Assembly (NCBI RefSeq): GCF_052161655.1
Contig: NZ_CP197418.1
Location: 2,542,001-2,606,000, forward strand
DNA length: 64,000 nt
Direction of reading: 5' to 3'
Source of the DNA: Novipirellula sp052161655
Lineage (GTDB): Bacteria; Planctomycetota; Planctomycetia; Pirellulales; Pirellulaceae
Part shown: piece by piece, positions 16,811 through 26,119 of the stretch
Numbering within the stretch: the first letter of the stretch is position 1
Layout: every line of letters begins with the position of its first letter
Program-made: the position numbers and the translations under genes
The notes under the pieces: generated by a model
Databases searched by the model: none
Seen by the model: only the letters and a program-made list of their open reading frames with translations
Told to the model about the DNA's origin: nothing

Positions 16811-17497
16811 TTAACGAGAAGACTCCGGTGACACGAAGTAGCTATCGAGCATCGGCTTTGCCAAGTAACGACGTCCCCAGATCATCAAAAAGAGTTTTAT
16901 TAAAAACCAACCGATGAAAAACACCATTCCGACGACGACGCCGATCGTGGAGAACCAAGCCACCGTTTCGCCTCCCATGGGGCCGCCCTGGGCGTTGGCA
17001 ATCTTCTGCATGTACTCTTTGGTTACGGGGAAGATTTCGAATTGCATCAACGAGTAAGTCACAATTCGAACACATTCCAAGATGATCGCAACGAGCAAGG
17101 TTCGGCGAATCCAGGTCCGCCCCCATCGCTTTCTCTGCAGCAACCCGATACCTCCGGCAACGAGAGCCACGCCAAGAATGATCCCCAGGAACCCAATCAA
17201 GAGGTTGGGGATGTAGTACTTTGCGAAGATGGCCATCGTTTCACGCTGCATCTCGACCTGAATCTTGCCCGCTTCGCCTTGCGGGGTAAACATCGCGGCA
17301 AACCGCTGGGCAAATAGGGTGTTAGCGAGACTGCCAACCGAACTCAATCCGCCTAGAATCCCCGCAACGATGCAAACCACTGCAACGACTGTGATCCCCG
17401 TCGGGCGAACGGGGGAAACATCCTCAACGACAGGTGCCTGGACATAGGGATTCGAAACTGCTGGATCGCCAGTCGTTTCGGAGGGAGATTCACTCAT
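16811..17497 (-). CDS. Four-transmembrane protein with SNPY-type N-terminus
   Basis: 228 residues from ATG 17497 (MSESPSETTGDPAVSNPYVQ). The longer frame to 17629 overlaps the neighbour and is rejected. A Pro/Ser-rich soluble N-terminus (1-35) is followed by hydrophobic segments near 38-60, 100-125, 135-155 and 185-210 (for example TGITVVAVVCIVAGILGGLS). No enzymatic motif. It shares its layout with the next gene upstream, 61 bp away, and the two are likely cotranscribed and perhaps paralogous. Confidence 0.7.
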   Translation of the reverse strand: MSESPSETTGDPAVSNPYVQAPVVEDVSPVRPTGITVVAVVCIVAGILGGLSSVGSLANTLFAQRFAAMFTPQGEAGKIQVEMQRETMAIFAKYYIPNLLIGFLGIILGVALVAGGIGLLQRKRWGRTWIRRTLLVAIILECVRIVTYSLMQFEIFPVTKEYMQKIANAQGGPMGGETVAWFSTIGVVVGMVFFIGWFLIKLFLMIWGRRYLAKPMLDSYFVSPESSR

Positions 17498-17558
17498 GAT
17501 TGTCGACTCTAGGGCGTGGGGGGCAAATGAACGATGGGGAATTGGCCAGCGGCTTTCG

Positions 17559-18155
17559 TTACGGCAGCGCCAAGAACGCTTGCTGGATCTCTCGAGCCGA
17601 GTGGCCTTTCTCTGCAAATCGAAACGCATCGGACACGGGACCGTTCAGCAGCACGATCAAGCCATAGATCGACAACGCGATCTGAGTGGGAGCACAGTAG
17701 CATGTCAGACACATCAGCATGCCTACACACAACGTCACGATTGCGAACGTGCGGCCCTGGAATTTCATTACACGCACTCCCGCCAAAATCGTGGCCACCG
17801 CGATTGCCAACACAAAAACCGCTCCCACGCCCAAACCAACCATCATCCACGTCTCCATCTCTTGAGGCATTGGCGGCGCGTTGCCTCCTTGCTTGGCTGC
17901 CTCCTCTCGCATGCTGCGGAACATGATAGGCATAAGAAACGCGTAGAATCCCAAGGCAAGGCTCATCAAGAGAATGAACACTCCTTGGACAATCATCAGT
18001 ATTCCAAGGACCGGGATTTGACCGACCATTCCGCGAGACTGCACGTCCGACAAACGAACGGCGCCCGCGCCACCTGGACGTGATGCCGCCGGTGACGGCG
18101 TGTAGGGATTCGATTCACTCGCCGGGCGGGAGAACGGGTTTGGATCATCACTCAT
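17559..18155 (-). CDS. Four-transmembrane protein with SNPY-type N-terminus, paralogue-like
   Basis: 198 residues from ATG 18155 (MSDDPNPFSRPASESNPYTP). The first 45 residues are Pro/Ser/Ala-rich. Hydrophobic segments then lie near 48-75, 105-130, 132-155 and 160-180 (IPVLGILMIVQGVFILLMSL; GRTFAIVTLCVGMLMCLTCY). The SNPY motif followed by a proline-rich stretch and four membrane spans matches the downstream gene. Function unknown. Confidence 0.7.
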   Translation of the reverse strand: MSDDPNPFSRPASESNPYTPSPAASRPGGAGAVRLSDVQSRGMVGQIPVLGILMIVQGVFILLMSLALGFYAFLMPIMFRSMREEAAKQGGNAPPMPQEMETWMMVGLGVGAVFVLAIAVATILAGVRVMKFQGRTFAIVTLCVGMLMCLTCYCAPTQIALSIYGLIVLLNGPVSDAFRFAEKGHSAREIQQAFLALP

Positions 18156-18206
18156 TGCTGTCTCGCAAGAAAATGGGTCGCTCGGAAAATGTCACGATCG
18201 AAGACT

Positions 18207-19961
18207 TTAAAAGATATCAGGTTCAGCCCCTGGTGTGCGACCGACCAAGAAATCGAAATCACATCCCTTGTCCGCCTGCATCACGTGTTTGGCGTACAGG
18301 TGCAGATAGCCACGACTCGCCAGTGGCTTTACTTCCGGCTGCTGCTGCGAACGCCGAGCGATCTCATCGTCGGACACATGCCAATGGATTCGGCGGCCTG
18401 GAATGTCGATTTCAATCTCGTCGCCTGTTTGCACAAGTGCCAAAGGGCCGCCAGCCGCACTCTCGGGTGCAATATGAAGGACACAGGTTCCGTAGCTTGT
18501 GCCGCTCATCCGTGCGTCACTGATTCGCACCATGTCACGCACCCCTTCCTGCAGCAACTTTTTGGGAATGGGTAGCATTCCCCATTCGGGAAATCCGGGC
18601 GCGCCGAGCGGGCCGGCGCTGCGCAAGATCAATACGCTGTCGGCCGTCACGTTCAGCTCCGGATCATGGATCCGCTCTTTCATTTCGGCGTAGTTGTCGA
18701 AAACCACCGCAGCACCACGATGGCACTGCAAGCGAGGTTCGGCCGCGAGCGCCTTGATGACACAGCCGCTCGGCGCCAAGTTGCCTCGTAGCACCGAGGT
18801 TCCGCCAGCCGCAGACAACGGTTTTTTACGCGACCGAATGACGTCATCGTCGATCACTTCGGCATCCGCAATCTGATCGCCGAGACTCAAACCGCTAACC
18901 GTTTGGCACGACGTGTCGATCAAATCACCAAGCTCCTTCAAAAGTGCTTGTAATCCACCGGCATGGTAAAAATCTTCCATCAAGTATTTGCCGGCTGGAC
19001 GAAGATTCCCGAGCACCGGAGTGATCCGCGAGAGCTCGTCAAACCGTTCCAGCGTCAAGTCGATTCCCATTCGGCCAGCGATCGCGATCAAATGCACAAT
19101 CGCATTGGTACTGCCTCCGATCGCCAGCGAAGTGACGACTCCGTTTTGGATCGAACGCTCCGTTAAAAAGCTCGACGGCGTGCGTTTCTCCCAAGCCATC
19201 TCGACTGCTTGCCGTCCTGTGGCAACGGCGAGTCGCGAATGCTCGGCCACCACTGCGGGTACGTTTGCGGCACCCCGCAGAGTAAACCCGAGCGATTCGG
19301 CGATGCACGCCATTGTGCTTGCCGTTCCCATGGTCATACACGTCCCGGCGGACGGCGCGATGCAATTCTCGATGCAATTCCAGTCTCGGTCGCAAAGGTT
19401 ACCGGCCAGTCGTTCGTCCCAGTACTTCCACACATCGCTGCCGCTGCCCAACGTGACGTCTTTCCATCTTGCCTTTAGCATCGGCCCAGCGGGCAAAAAG
19501 ACGGAGGGGACATCCGCGCTGATCGCTCCCATCAGCATCGCAGGAACGGTTTTGTCGCAACCGCCCATCAGCACAGCAGCATCGATCGGGTGACACCTCA
19601 AAACCTCTTCGACCTCCATCGCCAACATATTGCGATAGAGCATCGTGGTCGGCTTCATCATCATTTCGCCAAGCGACATCACCGGCACTTCGACCGGAAA
19701 GCCACCGCTCTGCAAAATTCCGCGACGCACTTCGTCCGCTCGGTTGCGAAAATGCGAATGGCATGTGTTCAGATCGCTCCAAGTATTCAGGATCGCGACG
19801 ACCGGGCGGCCTTGATAATCGATGTCGTCAAAGCCCATTCCCTTCAATCGCGAACGATGTCCAAACGATCGCATGTCATCGGGGCCGAACCAACGGTAAG
19901 AGCGAAGCGTTTTGGGATCACGATTTTTCGCAGGATCGGCAGGATGATTCGGTTGGTTCAT
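18207..19961 (-). CDS. IlvD/Edd family dehydratase (L-arabinonate/sugar-acid dehydratase type)
   Basis: 584 residues. The family removes water from 2,3-dihydroxy acids using an Fe-S cluster. The three cluster cysteines are visible: C67 (NTWSDLNTCHSHFR), C135 (LMGGCDKTVPAMLMGA, with the K137 that is usually carbamylated) and C208 (APSAGTCMTMGTASTM). The N-terminus RSYRWFGPDDMRSFGHRSRL and the run KPTTMLYRNMLAMEVEEVLR resemble the sugar-acid (arabinonate/xylonate) branch rather than dihydroxyacid dehydratase of branched-chain synthesis. No sugar-acid operon partners are adjacent, so the exact substrate stays open. Confidence 0.88.
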   Translation of the reverse strand: MNQPNHPADPAKNRDPKTLRSYRWFGPDDMRSFGHRSRLKGMGFDDIDYQGRPVVAILNTWSDLNTCHSHFRNRADEVRRGILQSGGFPVEVPVMSLGEMMMKPTTMLYRNMLAMEVEEVLRCHPIDAAVLMGGCDKTVPAMLMGAISADVPSVFLPAGPMLKARWKDVTLGSGSDVWKYWDERLAGNLCDRDWNCIENCIAPSAGTCMTMGTASTMACIAESLGFTLRGAANVPAVVAEHSRLAVATGRQAVEMAWEKRTPSSFLTERSIQNGVVTSLAIGGSTNAIVHLIAIAGRMGIDLTLERFDELSRITPVLGNLRPAGKYLMEDFYHAGGLQALLKELGDLIDTSCQTVSGLSLGDQIADAEVIDDDVIRSRKKPLSAAGGTSVLRGNLAPSGCVIKALAAEPRLQCHRGAAVVFDNYAEMKERIHDPELNVTADSVLILRSAGPLGAPGFPEWGMLPIPKKLLQEGVRDMVRISDARMSGTSYGTCVLHIAPESAAGGPLALVQTGDEIEIDIPGRRIHWHVSDDEIARRSQQQPEVKPLASRGYLHLYAKHVMQADKGCDFDFLVGRTPGAEPDIF

Positions 19962-20467
19962 GGGGAAATAGATCGATTCGGAAGGAAGGGTAAGCGAGTG
20001 GGATACGAGGGGGTCGCCAAGGCAGAATGCTCGCTGCGAAGCGCGTCATTGCCCATAATTTACCAGTTCGACGAGCAATCACGGCATTGTCGCGGTCACC
20101 ACCCCCGGTTTGATTTCAGCAAACAACCGCAACGCTGAAATGCTATCACGTGAACCCGGTTTGGTTTAGGCAAGTGTAGGCATTTTGTCACTTGCAGAAT
20201 TACGCTGGCGCGTTGTTTGCGTTGAGGAGAACTGTCGCTATTGTTCATACAGATTCCCTTCTGAAACACTCTGTTCCATTCAAAATCCAAACGGTTGACC
20301 AGATACCCCTGCAGGGGTACCCTGTTAGCCTTCGAGAGCCTGCATTGCGAAAACGCAGCGTCGACCATACAGCTTTTCACGATTCTCTGGGCGTTTGACC
20401 CTCCGAGTGGTCGATATCATCAATAGGCGATCCGCCATTAGTCACTTTGGTTCTAAACTGATTTGCT
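19962..20467. other. Divergent intergenic region without a recognisable gene
   Basis: 506 bp between the dehydratase and the secreted metzincin-like gene, which diverge. A 94-codon minus-strand frame (20096-20380) has no recognisable content. A short palindrome (ACCCCTGCAGGGGT near 20306) may be a protein-binding site. No clear promoter pair was found. Confidence 0.35.
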
Positions 20468-23023
20468 ATGTTCAAACACACTGCCCAAACGGCGCTCGCC
20501 CGTATTTTCGCATCCTTTTTTTCTGCCCCACTTGGCCGACAAACGCCAAGGGTGGTGCGGCAAAGACGAGGGGGTGCGGTACAACGTCCGATCCGATATC
20601 AGACTCTCGAGGATCGTCGGTTACTGGTGGCCGAAGGGGATCCGTTTGAGATCGTTCGTAATGTGGATACTACGGGCCTGCTCGGCAACATCTCCGCTCA
20701 AGTCCGCTGGGGCGATGGCACCCAAACTGCCGCTGCGGTCAATTCGCAGCCAGCGACGGGCGGGTTGAAAATTCGCTTTGACTATTCACTGGATACTTCG
20801 GACTTTTTTTCAGGAGAAAATCTATCCCGACGCGCACTTCTGCAAGCTGCCGCAGATTCAATCGTTCGCCGTTTTTCGGATGAGCTAGATGCTATCAATC
20901 CGAATCCAGGGGGAAAATTAGAATGGATTGCCAATTTCACGAATCCATCCACTGGTAATTCGACGGTCAACAACGACGGCACAGCACGCGACATCGAGGC
21001 TAAAAACTTGACGGTCAACGCGAACGAACTTGTGATATTCGTGGGTGCCCGCGACTTGGCTGGCTTCGAGCGGGGGCGTGGCGGACCAGGTGGGTACCGG
21101 CTGGTCAATCCAGGTCTCGTAACGCCAGCGGAACTTGCGAGTTTCAATGCATTTCAAGACACAGTTATCTTTCGTGGCGAGGCCGGAGCGAAAGCATCGC
21201 CGCCAACCGATTTCGGGCCGTGGGGCGGATCCGTTGCTTTTGATAACAACGGAACCAATTGGTACTTCAATAAAGACATCAGCGGCATTCAGCCCGGGCA
21301 AACCGATTTCATTACCGTCGCGATGCACGAATTAACACACGTGTTAGGATTCGGCAACGCGGGGATCAACAAGTCCTGGGCCACCTTTACCAACGGAAAT
21401 TCCTTTACCGGTGCAAAAGCGAACGCGGCTTACGTTGGAACCAGCAATCCGCCGCTGAATCAAAGCTTTCACTGGGCGGATTCGATCTTAAACACGGACA
21501 ATCAAGCGACGCTGATGCGAAGCTCGCTCAACAACAACGAGCGACAACCGATCACATCACTCGACGTTGCTGCGCTCGACGATATCGGTTGGACGCTGGT
21601 GGGATCGACCGTTACGGTCACCGCCAATCATGTATACGGTGACAATGGAAGTTTTCCCGTGGAAATCGTCTTGACCGGTAGCGGCCTGGGTGAGCTTATC
21701 ATCCCCGTCACTACCGCATCGGTCACCAACGTCAAACCGACGCTCACTGTCGCTTCGAACCAAAATGTGGTCGTTAACTCGCCCCTTTCGATCACCGACA
21801 TCGGGTCAATCTCGGATCCGTCTAGCAGCGAAACGTTTAGCTACACGGTCAATTGGGGTGACGGAAGCGAGGTTGATTCCGGTATTGCTACGATCGATCA
21901 GACTGGCAATGCCACCCGCCCCACGCTGGCGTCCTTTAACGGCACTCACACTTATTCAACGGTGGGTAGCTTTACCGTCCGCGTTCGCGTGGATGACGGT
22001 GATGGAGGCAACGACGAGAAAACGTTTACCGTTTCCGTGACGGCGCCGCCGAAGTTGTCACTCGCCCTGAACAAGTCGTCGATTGTCGAGAATGCGGGTG
22101 CCGCTGCCGCAGAGCTAACCATCACGCGGTCGGGGCCTGTGTCGAGCAGCCCCTTCACTGTCCAGTTGAAATCAAGTGACACGACCGAGGCCACGATCCC
22201 GGCAACGGCAATCATTCCCGCCAATGCAACCTCGGTCAAAGTTGCAGTCGCTGCGGTGGATGACGCTTTGCTCGACGGAGACCAAACGCTCGAATTGTCT
22301 GCTTCGGGCACGGGTGTTGACCCGGGAGTGATCGATTTGCTCGTCAAAGATCACGAAACACTTGCTGCAATTTTCACTGCGGAAACGGTCCGCGAAGACG
22401 CCGCCTCCAATGCCGTGCAGTTGCGGATTACCCGTAGCAATAGCAACACATCCCAAGCGTTGCCTATCCAGGTTTCCGGTGGCAATGCGAGTGAGCTTGG
22501 TTTCGACGGTGACTTTACCATCCCCGCAAATCAAACCAGTGTGCTGATCGGTTTGGTTCCCGTGAACGACACCGATCCGGAACAGACTGAGAAATTAAGC
22601 TACACCTTCTCCGCGAGTGGCTACGTTTCGGCTTCGGCGAGCATCGATTTGGTTGATGACGAACCGCCTTTGTTCCAAAATTCGCTAAATCGATTTGATG
22701 TGGATTCCAGCGGCAAAGTCACCGCTAGTGATGCACTTGCGATTATCAATGCGTTGCAATTTCGAATTGCAAGCTCCACGTTGGACCCTAGCAAGGAGCA
22801 ACCTAGCGGGGATTTGTATTACGACGTCAACGGCGACTACCGGATCACGCCACTCGATGCTTTGATTGTCATCAACGAACTGAATCGCATCGGCACTGGG
22901 CAAAGCGAGCAGCTAGGGGAGCGAAACCCCGTCATTTTTGCCCCTATTCAAGTGGATGCATTCATACGTGATAATGATGACGAGAAAAACCAGGCCATCG
23001 ACGCAGAGGGCTTGTTGTTCTAG
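20468..23023 (+). CDS. Secreted multi-domain protein: metzincin-like zinc protease, PKD, two Calx-beta, dockerin
   Basis: 851 residues. The N-terminus carries the planctomycete export-associated motif QTLEDRRLLV near residue 47. A zinc-peptidase domain holds HELTHVLGFG (H287, E288, H291); the usual metzincin third ligand position is Asn, and a later SFHWADS (His335) plus TSLDVAALDDIGW resembles bacterial HExxH...HW matrixin-like families. Then follow a PKD-like domain (about 425-530, VNWGDGSEVDSG), two Calx-beta domains (about 534-640 and 640-725) and dockerin repeats (NRFDVDSSGKVTASDALAI; DVNGDYRITPLDALIVINEL). Likely an extracellular, surface-assembled protease; activity is unproven. Confidence 0.85.
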   Translation: MFKHTAQTALARIFASFFSAPLGRQTPRVVRQRRGGAVQRPIRYQTLEDRRLLVAEGDPFEIVRNVDTTGLLGNISAQVRWGDGTQTAAAVNSQPATGGLKIRFDYSLDTSDFFSGENLSRRALLQAAADSIVRRFSDELDAINPNPGGKLEWIANFTNPSTGNSTVNNDGTARDIEAKNLTVNANELVIFVGARDLAGFERGRGGPGGYRLVNPGLVTPAELASFNAFQDTVIFRGEAGAKASPPTDFGPWGGSVAFDNNGTNWYFNKDISGIQPGQTDFITVAMHELTHVLGFGNAGINKSWATFTNGNSFTGAKANAAYVGTSNPPLNQSFHWADSILNTDNQATLMRSSLNNNERQPITSLDVAALDDIGWTLVGSTVTVTANHVYGDNGSFPVEIVLTGSGLGELIIPVTTASVTNVKPTLTVASNQNVVVNSPLSITDIGSISDPSSSETFSYTVNWGDGSEVDSGIATIDQTGNATRPTLASFNGTHTYSTVGSFTVRVRVDDGDGGNDEKTFTVSVTAPPKLSLALNKSSIVENAGAAAAELTITRSGPVSSSPFTVQLKSSDTTEATIPATAIIPANATSVKVAVAAVDDALLDGDQTLELSASGTGVDPGVIDLLVKDHETLAAIFTAETVREDAASNAVQLRITRSNSNTSQALPIQVSGGNASELGFDGDFTIPANQTSVLIGLVPVNDTDPEQTEKLSYTFSASGYVSASASIDLVDDEPPLFQNSLNRFDVDSSGKVTASDALAIINALQFRIASSTLDPSKEQPSGDLYYDVNGDYRITPLDALIVINELNRIGTGQSEQLGERNPVIFAPIQVDAFIRDNDDEKNQAIDAEGLLF

Positions 23024-23102
23024 TTTTCGCCATCGCGAAGAAAGTGCAGCGAGCGGTAACAGGCGTCACGCCACCCGCATTCCCATAACCTGCACCCCAA
23101 CC

Positions 23103-23210
23103 ATGATCTCGCTGATTATCTCTGTCTTTTCCCTGGTACTGATTCTGACCAGCATGGGGTTGCTGTGGTTTTGGTTTGTCCGAAGAGAAGACGATCCACG
23201 CGACAAATAA
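23103..23210 (+). CDS. Small single-span membrane peptide (35 residues)
   Basis: MISLIISVFSLVLILTSMGL then LWFWFVRREDDPRDK: a clean hydrophobic helix (residues 3-27) followed by a charged C-terminus, which would face the cytoplasm under the positive-inside rule if N-out. ATG 23103. A longer frame in the same phase overlaps the preceding gene and is unlikely. No family recognised; small membrane peptides like this are often missed by annotation. Confidence 0.5.
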   Translation: MISLIISVFSLVLILTSMGLLWFWFVRREDDPRDK

Positions 23211-23217
23211 CGCCGTT

Positions 23218-23318
23218 GAGAGAGCAACCGAAAAGGGGTCTGACCCTTTGGAAGCGAGTCGTTATTGTTGAGTTTTTTGCCCGGCAGGAGAGGGTCAGAC
23301 CCCTTTTCGGATACTCTC
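23218..23318. repeat. Palindromic 'GGGTCAGACCCCTTTTCGG' element, copy 2
   Basis: Same architecture as 16716-16810: CCGAAAAGGGGTCTGACCCT arm, a centre with GCGAGTCGTTATTGTTGAGT, and the complementary arm ending at 23318. It again ends directly against the stop codon (TTA at 23319-23321) of a minus-strand gene, here in a convergent gap. Confidence 0.85.
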
Positions 23319-24632
23319 TTAGGCGGTGAAACGCTCTGCTTGATACGGCTGTGCTTCGATGCTGGTGGGGTCACCCGAGAGTAGTTCCCCAATCATGCGA
23401 CCGGTTGCTGGAGCCATGCTCAGCCCCAGCATGTTGTGTCCACATGCCAAATAAACATTCGAGAAACTTGGGCAACGACCAATGATCGGAGTGCTGTCGT
23501 AGGTCATCGGTCGCCAACCGTACCAGGTTTCAGAGAAAGAATCAGGCAGCTTGCATGTCAAGTAATCCGCCGCCGCTCGCGTTAGCAGTTTGAGACGTTT
23601 TTGGGAAATGCTCGAATCGTAACCGATGAACTCCATCATCGAACCTAAACGGAGCTCCGATCCCCAAGGGGTTACAGCGACCTTGCGTTCAGGCAAAATC
23701 ATCGGAGTGGTGGGACAGTTCTCGGGACGCGGCATCGTGATCGAATACCCTTTACCGGGTTGTATCGGTGCACGAAAGCGAAGCATCTGCTCAAGCAGCG
23801 GCGTCCAAGCCCCCGTGGCAATCACAAACTGATCCGCCGCAACTTGCTGAGACGACAGCGTAACACTTTGCGCGTTGCCGCCCGACTCGACAATCGCTTC
23901 GAGCGATTGATTCTCAATAAACGTAACACCACGACGTTGCAGCGAATCTCGCCATGACGCGACCAAGCGGGCAGGTCGCAAGTGAGCGTCGTGCTCAAAA
24001 TACCACGCCCCCGCAACATCCTGCTGCAGTCCCGGTTCAAAGTCCAGCAACTCACTCGCGGACATCCGTCGCGCTGGCTCGTTGAAATCGCGACTCAGCA
24101 TCGCATTGATGGGCGCATAAGCCTGCAAGGCGTCTTGGTTTTTGTAGACAAAAAGCAATCCTTGCTTGGTCCATTCGCAATCAAGTTGGTAATCGCGAAT
24201 CAAGTCACCGTAAAGCTGCATCGATTCGGTGAGCAGCGGATGTATCGCCTGCCCCGATTGGATCCAATCGGTCTTGTTGCAACGACGCGAAAAGTTCCAC
24301 AACCATTTCCAAAGATGAATGTTCATCCCAGGCCGGATACGCAGCGGTGGATTCGATTTCAGCATCGCCTTAAGCGTCGAGAAAATCGCACCGGGCTCGG
24401 CCAGCGGCAACGCATGGCTCGGACTCACGTAACCGCAGTTGCCATGCGAACATCCTCCCCCGACACGGCCGCGGTCAATCACGGTCACACGATAGCCGCG
24501 CAGATTCAAGTAATGAGCGCAGGCGATGCCAACCACTCCGCCACCTACGATCGCAACATGGCGCGACTCGCCCTCCGTAGCGGCAATGTGATTTGACGGG
24601 GAACTACCAGACGCATCCTGCGGCAAACTCAT
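23319..24632 (-). CDS. FAD-dependent D-amino-acid dehydrogenase, probable D-hydroxyproline dehydrogenase
   Basis: 437 residues. A dinucleotide-binding motif HVAIVGGGVVGIACAHYLNL lies near residue 25, followed by the DadA-like GGGCSHGNCGYVSPSHALPL. The C-terminal half has GKGYSITMP, WYGWRPMTYDSTPIIGR and NVYLACGHNMLGLSMAPATG, all typical of DAO-fold dehydrogenases. The ATG start overlaps the stop of the epimerase gene by four bases (ATGA). That coupling suggests the physiological substrate is cis-4-hydroxy-D-proline, the epimerase product. This is an inference from context. Confidence 0.88.
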   Translation of the reverse strand: MSLPQDASGSSPSNHIAATEGESRHVAIVGGGVVGIACAHYLNLRGYRVTVIDRGRVGGGCSHGNCGYVSPSHALPLAEPGAIFSTLKAMLKSNPPLRIRPGMNIHLWKWLWNFSRRCNKTDWIQSGQAIHPLLTESMQLYGDLIRDYQLDCEWTKQGLLFVYKNQDALQAYAPINAMLSRDFNEPARRMSASELLDFEPGLQQDVAGAWYFEHDAHLRPARLVASWRDSLQRRGVTFIENQSLEAIVESGGNAQSVTLSSQQVAADQFVIATGAWTPLLEQMLRFRAPIQPGKGYSITMPRPENCPTTPMILPERKVAVTPWGSELRLGSMMEFIGYDSSISQKRLKLLTRAAADYLTCKLPDSFSETWYGWRPMTYDSTPIIGRCPSFSNVYLACGHNMLGLSMAPATGRMIGELLSGDPTSIEAQPYQAERFTA

Positions 24633-25663
24633 ACTGGGATTCCGTACCGGAATGCATCATCGGGATCAAGCAACAATTGACTCTCGGCAGTGACCGAGGC
24701 CTCGCCCGTGACGCTTGGAACGATGATGCCTGAACTGGCAGCCACCGAGTCGGCAACCGATTGCCCTGGATCGATCCCCGTGTTCCCTAGTTTTTTGATT
24801 TCCTCTTCGCTGGCCAATCGGTACTTTGCTTCGAAATACGTTCCAATCATGCTTTCCTGGTGCCAACGTTTTCCGGGCTCCAGTTCGCCATCGGCGGCTA
24901 GGCACGCCAGCTTGGCGCTTGTGCCGGTGCCGCATGGGGATCGGTCCCATTGCCCGCCAGGGCAAAGAACAAAGTTGCGTCCGTCACCCGATCCTGAATC
25001 GCAATACAATTCAATATGGTCGATCACCTTGCCTGCATGGCCGGTGATTTTCTGGTCATCCAAAGCCTTGCGGATCGCTTTGGTGAATGTCATCAGTTCA
25101 TCGAGATGTTGCGGGCGAATTTGTGAGGATTCACTGCGAACCAGAAAGAACCAATTGCCACCCCAAGCGACGTCGCCCGTCACTTCACCAAAACCAGGGA
25201 CCTCTAACGCAACCGCTTTGCGATAGCGATAGCTGGGGACATTTTCGATCGTGACCCGATGCATGTCTTCGTCGAGTTCAAAACCAATCACTCCGACCGA
25301 AGTTTCAAGTTGATGGTACCCGGGACCAATTCGACCGAGATAGGCAAGCGTCGTCGCGACCCCAATCGCGCCATGGCCGCACATCCCCAAATAACCCGTA
25401 TTGTTGAAAAAGATGACTGCCCCCGCATACTCCGGGTTAGTGGGTTTGCACAACAATGCACCCACCAACACGTCACTACCACGAGGTTCGTTGATCACAG
25501 CCGTGCGATAGTGATCGAATTCCTTGGCGAAACGCTGCTGACGTTGAGTCAACGTTCCTTTGCCAAGATCGGGACCTCCCGAAACAATCGTTCGAGTGGG
25601 CTCGCCGCAAGTGTGAGAATCAATCGTCGAAATACGCTCGACTTTTGGAGCAGAGACTTTCAT
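24629..25663 (-). CDS. 4-hydroxyproline 2-epimerase (proline racemase family)
   Basis: 344 residues from ATG 25663. Both catalytic cysteines are present: C95 in NNTGYLGMCGHGAIG and C244 in WDRSPCGTGTSAK. That separates it from dehydratases of the family, which have Thr or Ser. DSHTCGEPTRTIVSGG near the N-terminus is also conserved. The enzyme interconverts trans-4-hydroxy-L-proline and cis-4-hydroxy-D-proline. It is translationally coupled to the FAD dehydrogenase downstream, forming the first two steps of hydroxyproline breakdown, which would suit a collagen-using marine heterotroph. Confidence 0.9.
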   Translation of the reverse strand: MKVSAPKVERISTIDSHTCGEPTRTIVSGGPDLGKGTLTQRQQRFAKEFDHYRTAVINEPRGSDVLVGALLCKPTNPEYAGAVIFFNNTGYLGMCGHGAIGVATTLAYLGRIGPGYHQLETSVGVIGFELDEDMHRVTIENVPSYRYRKAVALEVPGFGEVTGDVAWGGNWFFLVRSESSQIRPQHLDELMTFTKAIRKALDDQKITGHAGKVIDHIELYCDSGSGDGRNFVLCPGGQWDRSPCGTGTSAKLACLAADGELEPGKRWHQESMIGTYFEAKYRLASEEEIKKLGNTGIDPGQSVADSVAASSGIIVPSVTGEASVTAESQLLLDPDDAFRYGIPV

Positions 25664-25909
25664 GGGAGTGGTATTGTAGGGCAAACAATAGGAGGTTGTG
25701 TCCGTTCTCGTGCCGAGTCGTCGACTCTTGCCCGAGACAGCCAATGCAGAATGCATTCGCTAAGCAACTATGTTTGCAATAAAATGACCGGCCCACAAGA
25801 CTCCAGAACGCGGAATCAGCGTAACCAGCCCAGCAGCCGTATTCCGCTTGCCCATGAAAGCAATCGCAACAGGAGTGAGTACCGCTCGATGAAGGCGGTG
25901 GCCCTCGCG

Positions 25910-26119
25910 TTACGCCAGCGCGGTGCTGTTGTTAGCTGGAACGACCATCGCACCGGGTTGAGCACTATTGGTGCGATAGTAATCCGGAGCCCAGCGGCTT
26001 AGTTCAACGTACATTGCGATCACGGCAACGAGCATGAACAGCATCGCGAGGATCAAAATGACGGTGTAAACGCTCGGAGGTTGTTTACGTGGTTTCTCAA
26101 TCGAGGGTAGTGTCGACAC
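25910..26119 (-). CDS. Small single-span membrane protein
   Basis: 69 residues starting at GTG 26119, overlapping the end of the coiled-coil gene by 23 bp. One transmembrane helix (VILILAMLFMLVAVIAMYVE) near residues 20-40, then RWAPDYYRTNSAQ. The overlap with the upstream gene implies cotranslation. No family recognised. Confidence 0.65.
   Translation of the reverse strand: MSTLPSIEKPRKQPPSVYTVILILAMLFMLVAVIAMYVELSRWAPDYYRTNSAQPGAMVVPANNSTALA

Noticed and set aside
20096..20380. 94-codon minus-strand frame in the dehydratase/protease gap.
   Set aside because: No recognisable sequence, hydrophobicity or start context.
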